The position numbers were made by a program, and so were the translations under genes. 64,000 nt of DNA from positions 1-64,000 of the forward strand of contig DAOTUU010000051.1 in NCBI GenBank assembly GCA_034436555.1, written 5' to 3'. This DNA is from JAFMJV01 sp034436555 (GTDB lineage: Bacteria; Chloroflexota; Limnocylindria; Limnocylindrales; CSP1-4). This document shows positions 43,676-54,738 of the stretch, in pieces; the stretch's first letter is position 1, and each line of letters opens with the position of its first letter. A model generated the notes under the pieces. The model was not told the DNA's origin. It was given only the letters and a program-made list of their open reading frames with translations, and made no database searches.

Positions 43676-43995
43676 CAGACCGTCTCCCTCGTCGTGCTTG
43701 GATCGGGCCGTCGCCACCGGACGCGCGTCTCCGCGACCAGGTCACGCACCCATGACTCTCCCCGCCTGCGCCAGATCACGTGCAGGCCCGCGTAGTGGGG
43801 GGACCGGAACATCGTCATCAGCCGGGAGTCGCTCCAGCCGTCACGCACGAACTCCTCGACGAAGCAGCGGGCCATCTCATCGAAGGTCGCCTCGTCCACC
43901 CGGACCGGGACGCCCACGAGCGCCATCGGGTCATCGGGCTCGGCCTCCTTCACCGGACCCGTCGGCCCCAGCATGGGCAGCGCTCGCCCGGTCAT
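43675..43995 (-). CDS. Small unknown protein between nxrA- and nxrB-like genes
   Basis: This is a 106-residue soluble protein. After a disordered 25-residue start comes a compact region: MALVGVPVRVDEATFDEMARCFVEEF, then DSRLMTMFRSPHYAGLHVIWRRRG. I recognise no family. Its ATG overlaps the alpha-subunit stop by 4 bases and its stop shares a base with the beta-subunit start, so it is fully embedded in the operon. The position suggests a conserved helper or a minor subunit. It has no signal peptide, so it probably acts in the cytoplasm during assembly. Confidence 0.75.
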   Translation of the reverse strand: MTGRALPMLGPTGPVKEAEPDDPMALVGVPVRVDEATFDEMARCFVEEFVRDGWSDSRLMTMFRSPHYAGLHVIWRRRGESWVRDLVAETRVRWRRPDPSTTRETV

Positions 43996-46900
43996 CGCGT
44001 CACCCGGGGACCGAGCGTCCCGGCGAGGTAGCGGCGCATCATGTCCGACTCTCCGCCGGGGGACATGCCGGTGGTGCCGGGCCTCCAGCGACCCTGTCCC
44101 CCCAGGCCACCCGGCTCGGCGCGGGTCACCTTGACCAGGGTCTCCTTGGGCACGGTGTTGATGGCGTGGTTGTCATTCTCGTAGCCGAAGATGAAGGCGT
44201 TGGCGTCCTTCGCCTTGTGGAACAGGCTGTCGGTCTGGTGCATCGGCATGGACCAGTCGCGGGTCACCGACTGCTGGCTGCCGTAGCGCAGGTTCGCCTG
44301 GTAGCCCGTCCCCTCCGACAGCGCGCGCCCATCGGCCCGCGACTCGTGCGCCCGGACCGAGCGCTCGGTCGCCTGGAACGGTCCGTGCTTGGCCATCACG
44401 ATGCCCGGCGGGTAGGCCGGGTTGAACTTCGCGCGGAGCATCAGCCGCGCCACCCGATAGAACGGGTCGTCGGGTCGCCAGCCGACGTAGGGCCGGTCCG
44501 CCGGGTCGGCGTCCGCGTAGACGTAGTCGCCGTCGTCGATGCCCAGGGCGCGGGCCGTGTCGGGATGGATGTGGAGCTGGTGCTCCCCCACCCACGGCGA
44601 CCGCGGGTCCGCGCGGTACGGGTCGGCGAAGTTGGAGTCCCACAGCAGCGACCAGTCCGACGTGCTCCAGCTCGAGTGGACCCGGTGGCGCGTCTTGGGG
44701 GTCAGGCAGTACAGCGAGTAGCCCGCCTGCCACAGCGGGTTCGTGGTGGCCTTCGCCTCCGCCCACGACAGCTTGACGTTGCGCACCGTCCGCTCGTCCG
44801 CGTCCATGGCATACCAAGGGATGCCGTAATCCTCCGGGCGGACCCAGGGGTTGGAGGAGATGATCACGTTGGGCAGGTAGGGCGTCGCCTCCGGACCCTC
44901 GCGATGGACGATGAAGTTCTCGCCGTACTCGAGCGCCTCGGGGATGTCGCAGTAGCTGTTGAGACGGCCGGTGTCGGTGAAGAACGGCAGGCTCTCGGTG
45001 ACCTGCTCGTGGAACGGCACGCGGGGATACGTGCGGAACAGCATCAGCGCGGCGCCCGGCACGCCGTACCTGCCCGCCAGGATGTCCTCCAGGCGGTATC
45101 CCTTGGTGGTGATGGACGCATCCAGCAGGCGCTGGATGTAGATGTCCTCCTTGCCCTCGGTGATGAACCGCCAGTAGTCGGCGAACCGGTCATCCCCCAG
45201 CTGGGCGCCCAGCGCGCGTGCCTGGTCGGCCAGGATGTGGGCGTCGTCCTTGGCCTCATACAGGGGGGCGATGCCGTCCTTCGCGCGGCCCCAGACCTGG
45301 AGGAAGGGGTTGGAGCACGAGGCGGTGATCTCGTGCGTCTGGCTCTCCATCCAGGAGGTGGCCGGGAACGCGATGTCGGCGTACTCGACCGAGGAGGTCA
45401 TCTCGATGTCGGTCGTGGCGATGAGGTCGATCCGCGGGTTGACGTTGCGGATCATCTCGTAGTGATGCTTCGCGTTGTTGAGCAGGTTCACGTTGGTGAA
45501 CCAGAGGGCCTTGGTGGGCGTGGGCATGTGGCTGATGCCCGTGAACACCCTGCGACCGAACTTCGGGGTGTCCACGATGAGCGGCCGGTCCCCGTGGTTC
45601 CAGTAGGCAGGCTCCTCGCCGTAGGCGTACAGGTGGGCATGGATGTCCGAGCCCGACGCCGATTCGACCAGGTTCATGTCGAACGGATCCTCGGCGATCC
45701 AGCCCTTGAACCCCGGCCCGCTCTCGGGGTGTCCCTGGAACAGGGCGCTCTTGTAGTTGCCCGCCCAGGTGTACACGCCCGCGCCCGGCCGGCCGATGTT
45801 GCCGGTGAGCATGAACGGGAGGTGGATCGCTCGGTTGGCGAGCGTGGCATGGAACCAGTGGTTGACGCCCTCACCGATGTGCGCGGACGCCGGACGGATC
45901 CGTGCGATGTCATCGGCCAGGCGCACGATCAGCTCCCGCGGCGAGCCGGTCATCTCCACCACCGAGTCGAGGTCGTAGTCCGCGAGGTGGATCCGATAGG
46001 CCGACCAGGTCGTGATCGCCTGCACCTCCGTGCCGTCGGCGAGGCGCACCATCACGGTCCAGTCGAGCGCCGGCACGAGTCCCGCGTCCCCGAGCCGATC
46101 GCCGACCATGTCCCGGGTGATCGGCTGCAATGAGCCGGAGCGCTCGTCCCACACGACGTAGTCGCCCAGCCGGTCGTACTGCTCTGGCTTGAGGCCCTGC
46201 TGCGCGAATGACGCGCCGTCCTCGCGCAGCCCCGGCTGATGGTCCGCCCACACGTCCGCGGCGCGCAGCCGCTCGCCGGTGTCGGTCCGGATGAGCAGCG
46301 GCAGGTCCGTGAAACGCCGCACGAACTCGACATCGTACTGGCCGCGGTCCATCATCAGCCGGGTGATGCCCAGGAACAGCGCCGCGTCGGTTCCGGGACG
46401 GATGGGGATCCAGTAGTCCGCCTTGGTGGCGGGCGGGCTGTACTCCGGCGTGATGGTCACGATCGTCCCGCCCCGCTCCATCGCCTCGATGAAGAAGTGG
46501 GAGTCGGCCATCTTGTTCTCGACCAGGTTCTTGCCGACCTGGATGGTGAGCTTGCTGAAGCGCAGGTCGTTGAAGTCGGTGTCCGCCGCCTGGAGGCCAT
46601 GGACGAAGGGCATGCCCGGCGCCTGGTCGCCGTGCCAGGTGTAGTTCGACCACAGCCGGCCGCCCTTCGCGTCCTCGGGCCCGACGTCGCGGACGCTGGC
46701 ATCGAGCAGCGCCATCATGTTCGAGAAGCGATACATGCCGTACTTGCCGATGACGCCCAGGAGGCCCATGCCGCCCCGGAACTTGAGGGTGCGGGTGCCG
46801 GCGCCGTCCATCGCGTCCAGCATCTCGGGCGCGTAGCCGTCCGCCTCCAGGCGCTGACGGCCCTCGTCGCCGCTGTACGTCCGAGCGATCGCGATGAGGC

Positions 46901-47459
46901 CCTGCGCCATGTAGCGGTGGGCGTCCTCCCAGGACGTGCGCACCAGCTCGTCCGAGCCGCGGTCGTCGAACCGGTACCGGGTCCGCAGCTCAGGGGTGAG
47001 CGGCGGGAACCCCGCATCCGCCCACTCCTTCCACCCGGCGCGCATGAGGGGGTACTTGAGCCGGAACGGTCCGTACACGCGGCGGTGGATCTGGTAGCCC
47101 TTGGCACAGCCGCGGGGATGCCATGCGGCGGTCGCGGTGTTGCCGTACAGGTCGGCGTAGCGAGACACGTCGTACGCCTGCTCCGTGCGCATCACGACGC
47201 CGTTGCGCACCACCGCGCGCAGCCGGCACGAGTGGGTGTCGTTGGGGGAGCACACGAAGGCGAACGTGCGGTCGTAGCGGTACTGGTCGCGGTAGACCTG
47301 TTCCCAGCCACGGTCCGGATAGGCCGCCAGCGGATCGACCACGTCGACCGGCTCCAGGAGCGCGAACACCGGTCGTCCGGTGCCCGCCAGCAGGGCGGCG
47401 ATGCCCGCGGTGCCGCCCGTGGCGGCGATCAGGAACTGCCGGCGGCTGACACGTGCCAT
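43992..47459 (-). CDS. nxrA: Nitrite/nitrate oxidoreductase catalytic (alpha) subunit, type II DMSO reductase family
   Basis: This 1155-residue molybdenum enzyme has a Tat signal (SRRQFLIAATGG, then a hydrophobic run to about residue 35). An iron-sulfur FS0 region follows: CSPNDTHSCRLRA, then WHPRGCAKG. The probable molybdenum-ligating Asp is in YTWHGDQAPGMP (about 277), as in the type II subfamily (NarG, NxrA, EbdA, PcrA, SerA). The length and the PNDTH segment favour the Nitrospira NxrA group over the shorter perchlorate, selenate or ethylbenzene enzymes. It should work outside the membrane, oxidising nitrite or reducing nitrate. A GGGGGAG lies about 10 bases before ATG 47459. It is the first gene of a seven-gene operon. 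Confidence 0.88.
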   Translation of the reverse strand: MARVSRRQFLIAATGGTAGIAALLAGTGRPVFALLEPVDVVDPLAAYPDRGWEQVYRDQYRYDRTFAFVCSPNDTHSCRLRAVVRNGVVMRTEQAYDVSRYADLYGNTATAAWHPRGCAKGYQIHRRVYGPFRLKYPLMRAGWKEWADAGFPPLTPELRTRYRFDDRGSDELVRTSWEDAHRYMAQGLIAIARTYSGDEGRQRLEADGYAPEMLDAMDGAGTRTLKFRGGMGLLGVIGKYGMYRFSNMMALLDASVRDVGPEDAKGGRLWSNYTWHGDQAPGMPFVHGLQAADTDFNDLRFSKLTIQVGKNLVENKMADSHFFIEAMERGGTIVTITPEYSPPATKADYWIPIRPGTDAALFLGITRLMMDRGQYDVEFVRRFTDLPLLIRTDTGERLRAADVWADHQPGLREDGASFAQQGLKPEQYDRLGDYVVWDERSGSLQPITRDMVGDRLGDAGLVPALDWTVMVRLADGTEVQAITTWSAYRIHLADYDLDSVVEMTGSPRELIVRLADDIARIRPASAHIGEGVNHWFHATLANRAIHLPFMLTGNIGRPGAGVYTWAGNYKSALFQGHPESGPGFKGWIAEDPFDMNLVESASGSDIHAHLYAYGEEPAYWNHGDRPLIVDTPKFGRRVFTGISHMPTPTKALWFTNVNLLNNAKHHYEMIRNVNPRIDLIATTDIEMTSSVEYADIAFPATSWMESQTHEITASCSNPFLQVWGRAKDGIAPLYEAKDDAHILADQARALGAQLGDDRFADYWRFITEGKEDIYIQRLLDASITTKGYRLEDILAGRYGVPGAALMLFRTYPRVPFHEQVTESLPFFTDTGRLNSYCDIPEALEYGENFIVHREGPEATPYLPNVIISSNPWVRPEDYGIPWYAMDADERTVRNVKLSWAEAKATTNPLWQAGYSLYCLTPKTRHRVHSSWSTSDWSLLWDSNFADPYRADPRSPWVGEHQLHIHPDTARALGIDDGDYVYADADPADRPYVGWRPDDPFYRVARLMLRAKFNPAYPPGIVMAKHGPFQATERSVRAHESRADGRALSEGTGYQANLRYGSQQSVTRDWSMPMHQTDSLFHKAKDANAFIFGYENDNHAINTVPKETLVKVTRAEPGGLGGQGRWRPGTTGMSPGGESDMMRRYLAGTLGPRVTR

Positions 47460-47543
47460 GTCGACCGTCTCCCCCCTCATCGATTGCGGCTGCTGAAGCG
47501 CGAGCACACGGCACGACCGGGGGCGGGTCGCGACGCGAGACTC

Positions 47544-47573
47544 AGGGTATCGACGGGCCGCTCGGAGCGTCAA
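47544..47573 (-). promoter_or_regulatory. Promoter TTGACG-N18-TACCCT of the nxr-like operon
   Basis: On the minus strand TTGACG (47573-47568) and TACCCT (47549-47544) are 18 bp apart, giving a leader of about 78 bases before ATG 47459. Confidence 0.6.
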
Positions 47574-47587
47574 GGTCATCCGGCACA

Positions 47588-47617
47588 CGGGACCCCTGCC
47601 GGACGGCAGGGGTCCCG
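47588..47617. terminator. Hairpin 1 downstream of PPDK gene
   Basis: CGGGACCCCTGCC (47588-47600) pairs perfectly with GGCAGGGGTCCCG (47605-47617) across a 4-base loop. It is probably a terminator or insulator between ppdK and the nxr promoter, which are on the same strand. Confidence 0.65.
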
Positions 47618-47667
47618 CGATGCGCCGGGTCGGCCCCCGGCGGCGGGGCACGCTCCCGGGCACGAAC

Positions 47668-47704
47668 GGGGGCGCGGGCCGGGAGGATCCCGGCCCGCGC
47701 CCCC
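47668..47704. terminator. Hairpin 2 downstream of PPDK gene
   Basis: GGGGGCGCGGGCCG (47668-47681) pairs perfectly with CGGCCCGCGCCCCC (47691-47704), with a 9-base loop. It lies 41 bases after the ppdK stop. Confidence 0.7.
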
Positions 47705-47744
47705 TGCTGGTCAGCGAGCCCGCGAGGGGCTCACGGATGACGTG

Positions 47745-50522
<2,778 letters not shown>

Positions 50523-50597
50523 GGACGGGACCTCGCGGATGGGGCGTCGGGCGCGCGATTTCGACAGGCGCCCGGGAAGGGCGGCGTGGACGGCCCG

Positions 50598-50603
50598 ATT
50601 GTA
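50598..50603 (-). promoter_or_regulatory. -10 box TACAAT for ppdK
   Basis: TACAAT on the minus strand lies about 75 bases before ATG 50522. No convincing -35 is seen. Confidence 0.45.
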
Positions 50604-50618
50604 CCGGTTCACCCCGCA

Positions 50619-50744
50619 GCACCATGCCGACCGACCCGTCCGGGCGGCCCGGGCACGGCCGGGCGGACCGCGCGTGGCACCATGCGGACCATCCCGCCCG
50701 GGCGGCCCGGGCACGGCCGGGCGGACCGCGCGTGGCACCATGCG
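50619..50744. repeat. 58-bp tandem repeat between ppdK and S9 peptidase genes
   Basis: A 46-base block is identical at 50641-50686 and 50699-50744. With diverged flanks the period is 58 bp. The motif GCACCATGC occurs three times, at 50619, 50677 and 50735, each 58 bp apart. The last copy supplies the CACCAT box 6 bases before the peptidase ATG. Confidence 0.9.
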
Positions 50745-50747
50745 CGG

Positions 50748-52769
50748 ATGCCTGCCTTCGACCTGGACCGCTTCCTGTCCCTGCCCCGCCTGAGCGGGCT
50801 GCGCCTGTCCCCCGCCGGAGACCGGCTCATCGTCTCGGTCGCCCTCCCCGACCCCGAGGGCAAGCGCTTCACCTCGGCCATGTGGGAGCTCGACCCGTCC
50901 GGGCGCGCCCCCGCGCGCCGCCTGACCCGGTCGGTCCAGGGCGAGGGCGGCGGCACCCACACGCGCGATGGATCGATCCTGTTCGCCTCGTCGCGCCCCG
51001 ACCCCGGCCAGGTGCCCGAACGGCGGGAGGCGTACCAGGAGGTGCCCCAGCTGTGGCTGCTGCCCGCGGGCGGCGGCGAGGCACGCCCGGTGGCGTCGCC
51101 CCACGGAGGCGTCGAGTCGGTGCGCGCCGCCGCGGCCGCGGATGTCGTCCTGTTCGCCACCGCCGTGCACCCGGGCGCCGCGGACCTCGAGGCGGACCAG
51201 GCGCGCGAGCAGGGTCGCACCAAGGCGGGGGTGACGGCCCACCTGTTCGAGTCCTTCCCCATCCGCTCCTGGGACCACTACCTGGGGCCGCGCGAGCGTC
51301 GCCTGTTCACCGCACAGCTCACGGGCGATCCCGATGCGCCGCTGGCGTCGCCGGTGGACCTGGCGCCGGATGCCGGAGAGGCGCTCCGCGACACGGATGC
51401 CGACATCGCCCCCGACGGTGCCGTCGTGGTCACGGGCTGGGCGCGCCAGGAGGACCTCACCCGGCCCTGCGTCGACCTCGTGGCGATCGACCGGGTGAGC
51501 CGGGCGCGGCGCACGCTTGCCGCCGGACTCGCGTGGCACTCCGGGATCCGCTTCTCGCCGGACGGCCGGCAGGTGGCCTGCGTGCGCACCTGTCACGCCG
51601 ACCTGGACCATGCGGAGCGCCCGGAGCTGCTCGTCGTGGATGTCCGGACCGGCGCGGCGCGGGCGATCGGCGGGGACCTCGGCGGGGCGTGGCCGCACGA
51701 GCTCGCCTGGAGCCCGGACGGGCAGGCTCTCGTGGTCACGGCCGACCTGCGCGGCCATGTGGCGCTGCTGCGGGTGTCCGTGGCGGACGGTACGCCCGCG
51801 GTGCTGTCCGACGAGGGTGCTCACACCGATCCCGCACCGGCCCCCGACGGCAGGAGCGTCTACGCGCTGCGATCCGCGATGACGTCGCCGCCGCGGCCCG
51901 TGCGCATCGCGGACGGCACGACCACCACGCTCCCCTTCCCCGGCCTGGCCGACGAGGACGTCGCCGCGCCGGGGCGGGCCGAGCGCCTGACGGCGAGCGC
52001 CTCGGACGGGACCCGCATCGAGTCCTGGCTCATCGTGCCGCCCGGGGCCTCGGCGGAGTCGCCCGCGCCGCTCGTGACCTTCATCCACGGCGGACCCATC
52101 GGCTCCTGGAACAGCTGGCACTGGCGCTGGAACCCGCACCTCCTCGCGGAACGCGGCTATGCGGTCCTGCTGCCCGACCCGGGCATCTCCGCGGGCTACG
52201 GACAGGCGTTCGTCGACCGGGGCTGGGGGCGCTGGGGCGACGAGCCATACACGGACCTGCTGGCGGCCATCGACGGCGCGCTCGATCGTCCCGACCTGGA
52301 CGCCCATCGGACCGCCGCGATGGGCGGCAGCTTCGGCGGCTACATGGCCAACTGGGTGGCCGGACACACCGACCGCTTCCGGGGCATCGTCACCCACGCC
52401 TCCCTGTGGGACCTGCGCGGGTTCCACGGCACCACGGACCATGGTCCCGCCTGGGAGGCCGAGTTCGGCGACCCATACGTCGATCCGTCGCGCTATGAGC
52501 GCGAGTCGCCGCACCGCTTCGTCGATCGCATCCGGACGCCGATGCTGGTCATCCACGGCGAGCTGGACCATCGGGTGCCCATCAGCGAGGCGCTGCGCCT
52601 GTGGACGGACCTTCGGCGTCACGGTGTCCCATCGAGGTTCCTGTACTTCCCTGACGAGAACCACTGGATCGGGAAGCCCCAGAACGCCCGGCTGTGGTAC
52701 GCCACGGTGCTGGCATTCCTCGACGAGACGGTGCTCGGACGTCCCTGGATACGCCCGGACCACGTGTGA
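50748..52769 (+). CDS. S9 family prolyl oligopeptidase / acylaminoacyl-peptidase
   Basis: This 673-residue protein has an N-terminal beta-propeller (PD-motif blades such as GLRLSPAGDRLI, IRFSPDGRQVACV, LAWSPDGQALVV) and a C-terminal alpha/beta hydrolase. The catalytic Ser is in GGSFGGYMANW (about 528), Asp in HGELDHRVP (about 606) and His in DENHWIGKP (about 638). It should cleave short peptides, possibly acylated at the N-terminus, in the cytoplasm; no signal peptide is seen. CACCAT ends 6 bases before ATG 50748, and that box lies in a tandemly repeated 58-bp segment. Confidence 0.93.
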   Translation: MPAFDLDRFLSLPRLSGLRLSPAGDRLIVSVALPDPEGKRFTSAMWELDPSGRAPARRLTRSVQGEGGGTHTRDGSILFASSRPDPGQVPERREAYQEVPQLWLLPAGGGEARPVASPHGGVESVRAAAAADVVLFATAVHPGAADLEADQAREQGRTKAGVTAHLFESFPIRSWDHYLGPRERRLFTAQLTGDPDAPLASPVDLAPDAGEALRDTDADIAPDGAVVVTGWARQEDLTRPCVDLVAIDRVSRARRTLAAGLAWHSGIRFSPDGRQVACVRTCHADLDHAERPELLVVDVRTGAARAIGGDLGGAWPHELAWSPDGQALVVTADLRGHVALLRVSVADGTPAVLSDEGAHTDPAPAPDGRSVYALRSAMTSPPRPVRIADGTTTTLPFPGLADEDVAAPGRAERLTASASDGTRIESWLIVPPGASAESPAPLVTFIHGGPIGSWNSWHWRWNPHLLAERGYAVLLPDPGISAGYGQAFVDRGWGRWGDEPYTDLLAAIDGALDRPDLDAHRTAAMGGSFGGYMANWVAGHTDRFRGIVTHASLWDLRGFHGTTDHGPAWEAEFGDPYVDPSRYERESPHRFVDRIRTPMLVIHGELDHRVPISEALRLWTDLRRHGVPSRFLYFPDENHWIGKPQNARLWYATVLAFLDETVLGRPWIRPDHV

Positions 52770-52852
52770 GCCCCTCGCCGTCGACGAGCCGGGTGGGCCG
52801 GAGGGAGCCCCCGCGACGACGAAGGGGCCCCCGGTGACACGCGCACGGCCCT

Positions 52853-52858
52853 ACACTG
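52853..52858 (+). promoter_or_regulatory. -10 box TACACT upstream of ferredoxin-NADP reductase
   Basis: TACACT lies 32 bases before ATG 52891. A -35 is not clear. Confidence 0.4.
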
Positions 52859-52890
52859 GTCGCGGCCGGGGCGCCCGCTGACGCCCGCCG

Positions 52891-53730
52891 ATGCCGCCCA
52901 TGGAGCTGCCCGACCCGATGTACGACCCGCAAGACGACACGCGCCAGATCTCGCTCGCCGCCGACAACTACAACGCGACGCTCGTCAGGCGCGTGGACGA
53001 TTCCAGCGAGCTGGCCACCTTCTGGGTGCGGTTCAACGGCGAGCCGACCCCCTTCGAGCCCGGGCAGTACATGACCATCGGGGTCTATGCAGACGGCAAG
53101 CTGGTCCAGCGACCGTACTCCGTCGCGTCCGCCCCGCGCGATGCCGGCACGGAGGGCTACGAGTTCTACGTCCGGCTGGTGCCCATCCTGCGCTTCACCA
53201 CGCTGCTGTGGCGACTGCCGGTGGGCCACGGGATGCGCATGATCGGGCCCAAGGGCAGGTTCATGCTCGAGCCAGACGACGACCGCACCCACCTGTTCGT
53301 GTCCACCGGCACCGGCATCGCGCCGTTCATCTCGATGTCCCGCGAGCTGCTCGCGGAGGGGCGGCCCCGGCGCACGGTGATGCTCCACGGCTGCTCCTAC
53401 CAGGACGAGCTGGGCTATCGCCCGCTGCTCGAGGCGTGGCAGCGTGACGGCGGCTATCCCATGACCTATGTGCCCACGGTCTCCCGTCCGAACGACCCCC
53501 GCAACGCGGGCTGGACGGGCCGGACCGGTCGCGCGGAGGCGGTGGTCGCAGACGTGTGCCGGGACCTGGGCCTGGAGCCGGAGACGACCGTGGTCTACAT
53601 CTGCGGCAACCCGGACATGATCATCAACGTGGAGCGGGAGCTGATGGACCAGGGGTTCCCGGAGTTCCACGTCAAGAAGGAGCTGTACTGGCCCAAGGGC
53701 AAGGACGCCGACATCAAGCCGAGAGGCTGA
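52891..53730 (+). CDS. fpr: Ferredoxin--NADP+ reductase (Fpr-like)
   Basis: This 279-residue flavoprotein has an FAD-binding barrel with FEPGQYMTIGV and RPYSVAS (about 73-79). The NADP(H) domain has FVSTGTGIAPFISM (about 133-146), CSYQDELGY, and YICGNPDMI near 235. It resembles bacterial Fpr reductases (about 257-270 residues) that move electrons between NADPH and ferredoxin or flavodoxin. The extra N-terminal 20 residues may be spurious; ATG 52918 is an in-frame alternative. It precedes NfnA/NfnB-like genes on the same strand, an additional ferredoxin-NAD(P) system. Confidence 0.88.
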   Translation: MPPMELPDPMYDPQDDTRQISLAADNYNATLVRRVDDSSELATFWVRFNGEPTPFEPGQYMTIGVYADGKLVQRPYSVASAPRDAGTEGYEFYVRLVPILRFTTLLWRLPVGHGMRMIGPKGRFMLEPDDDRTHLFVSTGTGIAPFISMSRELLAEGRPRRTVMLHGCSYQDELGYRPLLEAWQRDGGYPMTYVPTVSRPNDPRNAGWTGRTGRAEAVVADVCRDLGLEPETTVVYICGNPDMIINVERELMDQGFPEFHVKKELYWPKGKDADIKPRG

Positions 53731-53856
53731 CGCTCGGCACACATCCGGGGTGACCTTCGGCCCGCCCCGAGGGTCGGCTTGCCGGTGGGAGTCTGCGGGC
53801 ACCGATGGGATGCTCGACACGCGGCGGCTGCCGCGGCGGGTCCATGAGGCATCGTC

Positions 53857-54738
53857 ATGCATCCCATCATCGACCGGGCGGCGCTGTCACCCAATGTGAC
53901 CCGCCTGGTCATCGGCGCCCCCCGGATCGCCCAGGTGCGGCAGCCGGGGCAGTTCGTCATCGTGCGACGGGGCGAGGGTGCCGAACGCATCCCGCTCACG
54001 ATCGCGGACGCGGATCCCGACCGGGGCACCATCTCGCTCGTGGTCCAGGCGATCGGCAAGTCCACCATGGATCTCGCCGCGCTCGCCGTGGGCGACGTCA
54101 TCCGGGACGTCGCCGGACCGCTGGGGAGGCCGACCGACCTGATCGACCGAGGCCACGCGGTGTGCGTCGGCGGCGGCGTCGGCACCGCGGTCATCCATCC
54201 CATCGCCCAGGGTCTCCACGCGCGCGGCGTGACCGTGACCAGCATCATCGGCGGGCGCGCGCGCGAGTGGGTCATCCTCGAGGCCGAGCTGCGCCGGTAT
54301 GGCGGGGTGGAGGTGTGCACCGACGACGGCTCCCACGGCCGGCGCGGGGTCGTGACCGACGCGCTCGCGGATCGGCTCGTCGCCGGAGGCGTGGACCGGG
54401 TCTACGCGGTCGGGCCCGTGCCCATGATGCGCGCGGTATCCCAGCTCACGCTGCTGCACCGCATCCCCACCATCGTCTCGCTCAACGCGATCATGGTGGA
54501 CGGCACCGGGATGTGCGGCGGATGCCGGGTGACCGTCGGCGGCCGGACGCGGTACGCCTGCGTGGACGGCCCGGAGTTCGATGCGCACGAGGTGGACTTC
54601 GCGCTCCTCGCGGACCGCCTGACCACGTACCGGTCCTTCGAGCGCGCCGCGATCGACCGGCGGGCCTGCATGGTGGACGCGCTGGCGGAGCACGTCGCGG
54701 CGGAGCACCCCGTGGCGGCCGCGGAGTCCGTCAGGTGA
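53857..54738 (+). CDS. nfnA: NfnA / SudB-like FAD and [2Fe-2S] subunit of NADH-dependent ferredoxin:NADP+ oxidoreductase
   Basis: This 293-residue protein has an FAD domain (QPGQFVIVRR; ERIPLTIADAD), a nucleotide domain (CVGGGVGTAVIHPIAQGL) and a C-terminal [2Fe-2S] site, DGTGMCGGCRV then YACVDGPEFD, as in Thermotoga NfnA and sulfide dehydrogenase SudB. It should bind NAD(H) and pass electrons to the NfnB subunit, whose GTG start overlaps its stop by 4 bases. Whether the pair bifurcates electrons or acts as a simple transhydrogenase or sulfide dehydrogenase cannot be told from sequence. Confidence 0.88.
   Translation: MHPIIDRAALSPNVTRLVIGAPRIAQVRQPGQFVIVRRGEGAERIPLTIADADPDRGTISLVVQAIGKSTMDLAALAVGDVIRDVAGPLGRPTDLIDRGHAVCVGGGVGTAVIHPIAQGLHARGVTVTSIIGGRAREWVILEAELRRYGGVEVCTDDGSHGRRGVVTDALADRLVAGGVDRVYAVGPVPMMRAVSQLTLLHRIPTIVSLNAIMVDGTGMCGGCRVTVGGRTRYACVDGPEFDAHEVDFALLADRLTTYRSFERAAIDRRACMVDALAEHVAAEHPVAAAESVR

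Noticed and set aside
50523..52763. Minus-strand extension of the ppdK frame by about 750 codons
   Set aside because: It is antisense to the S9 peptidase and of low-complexity composition; PPDK homologues start at the ATG at 50522.
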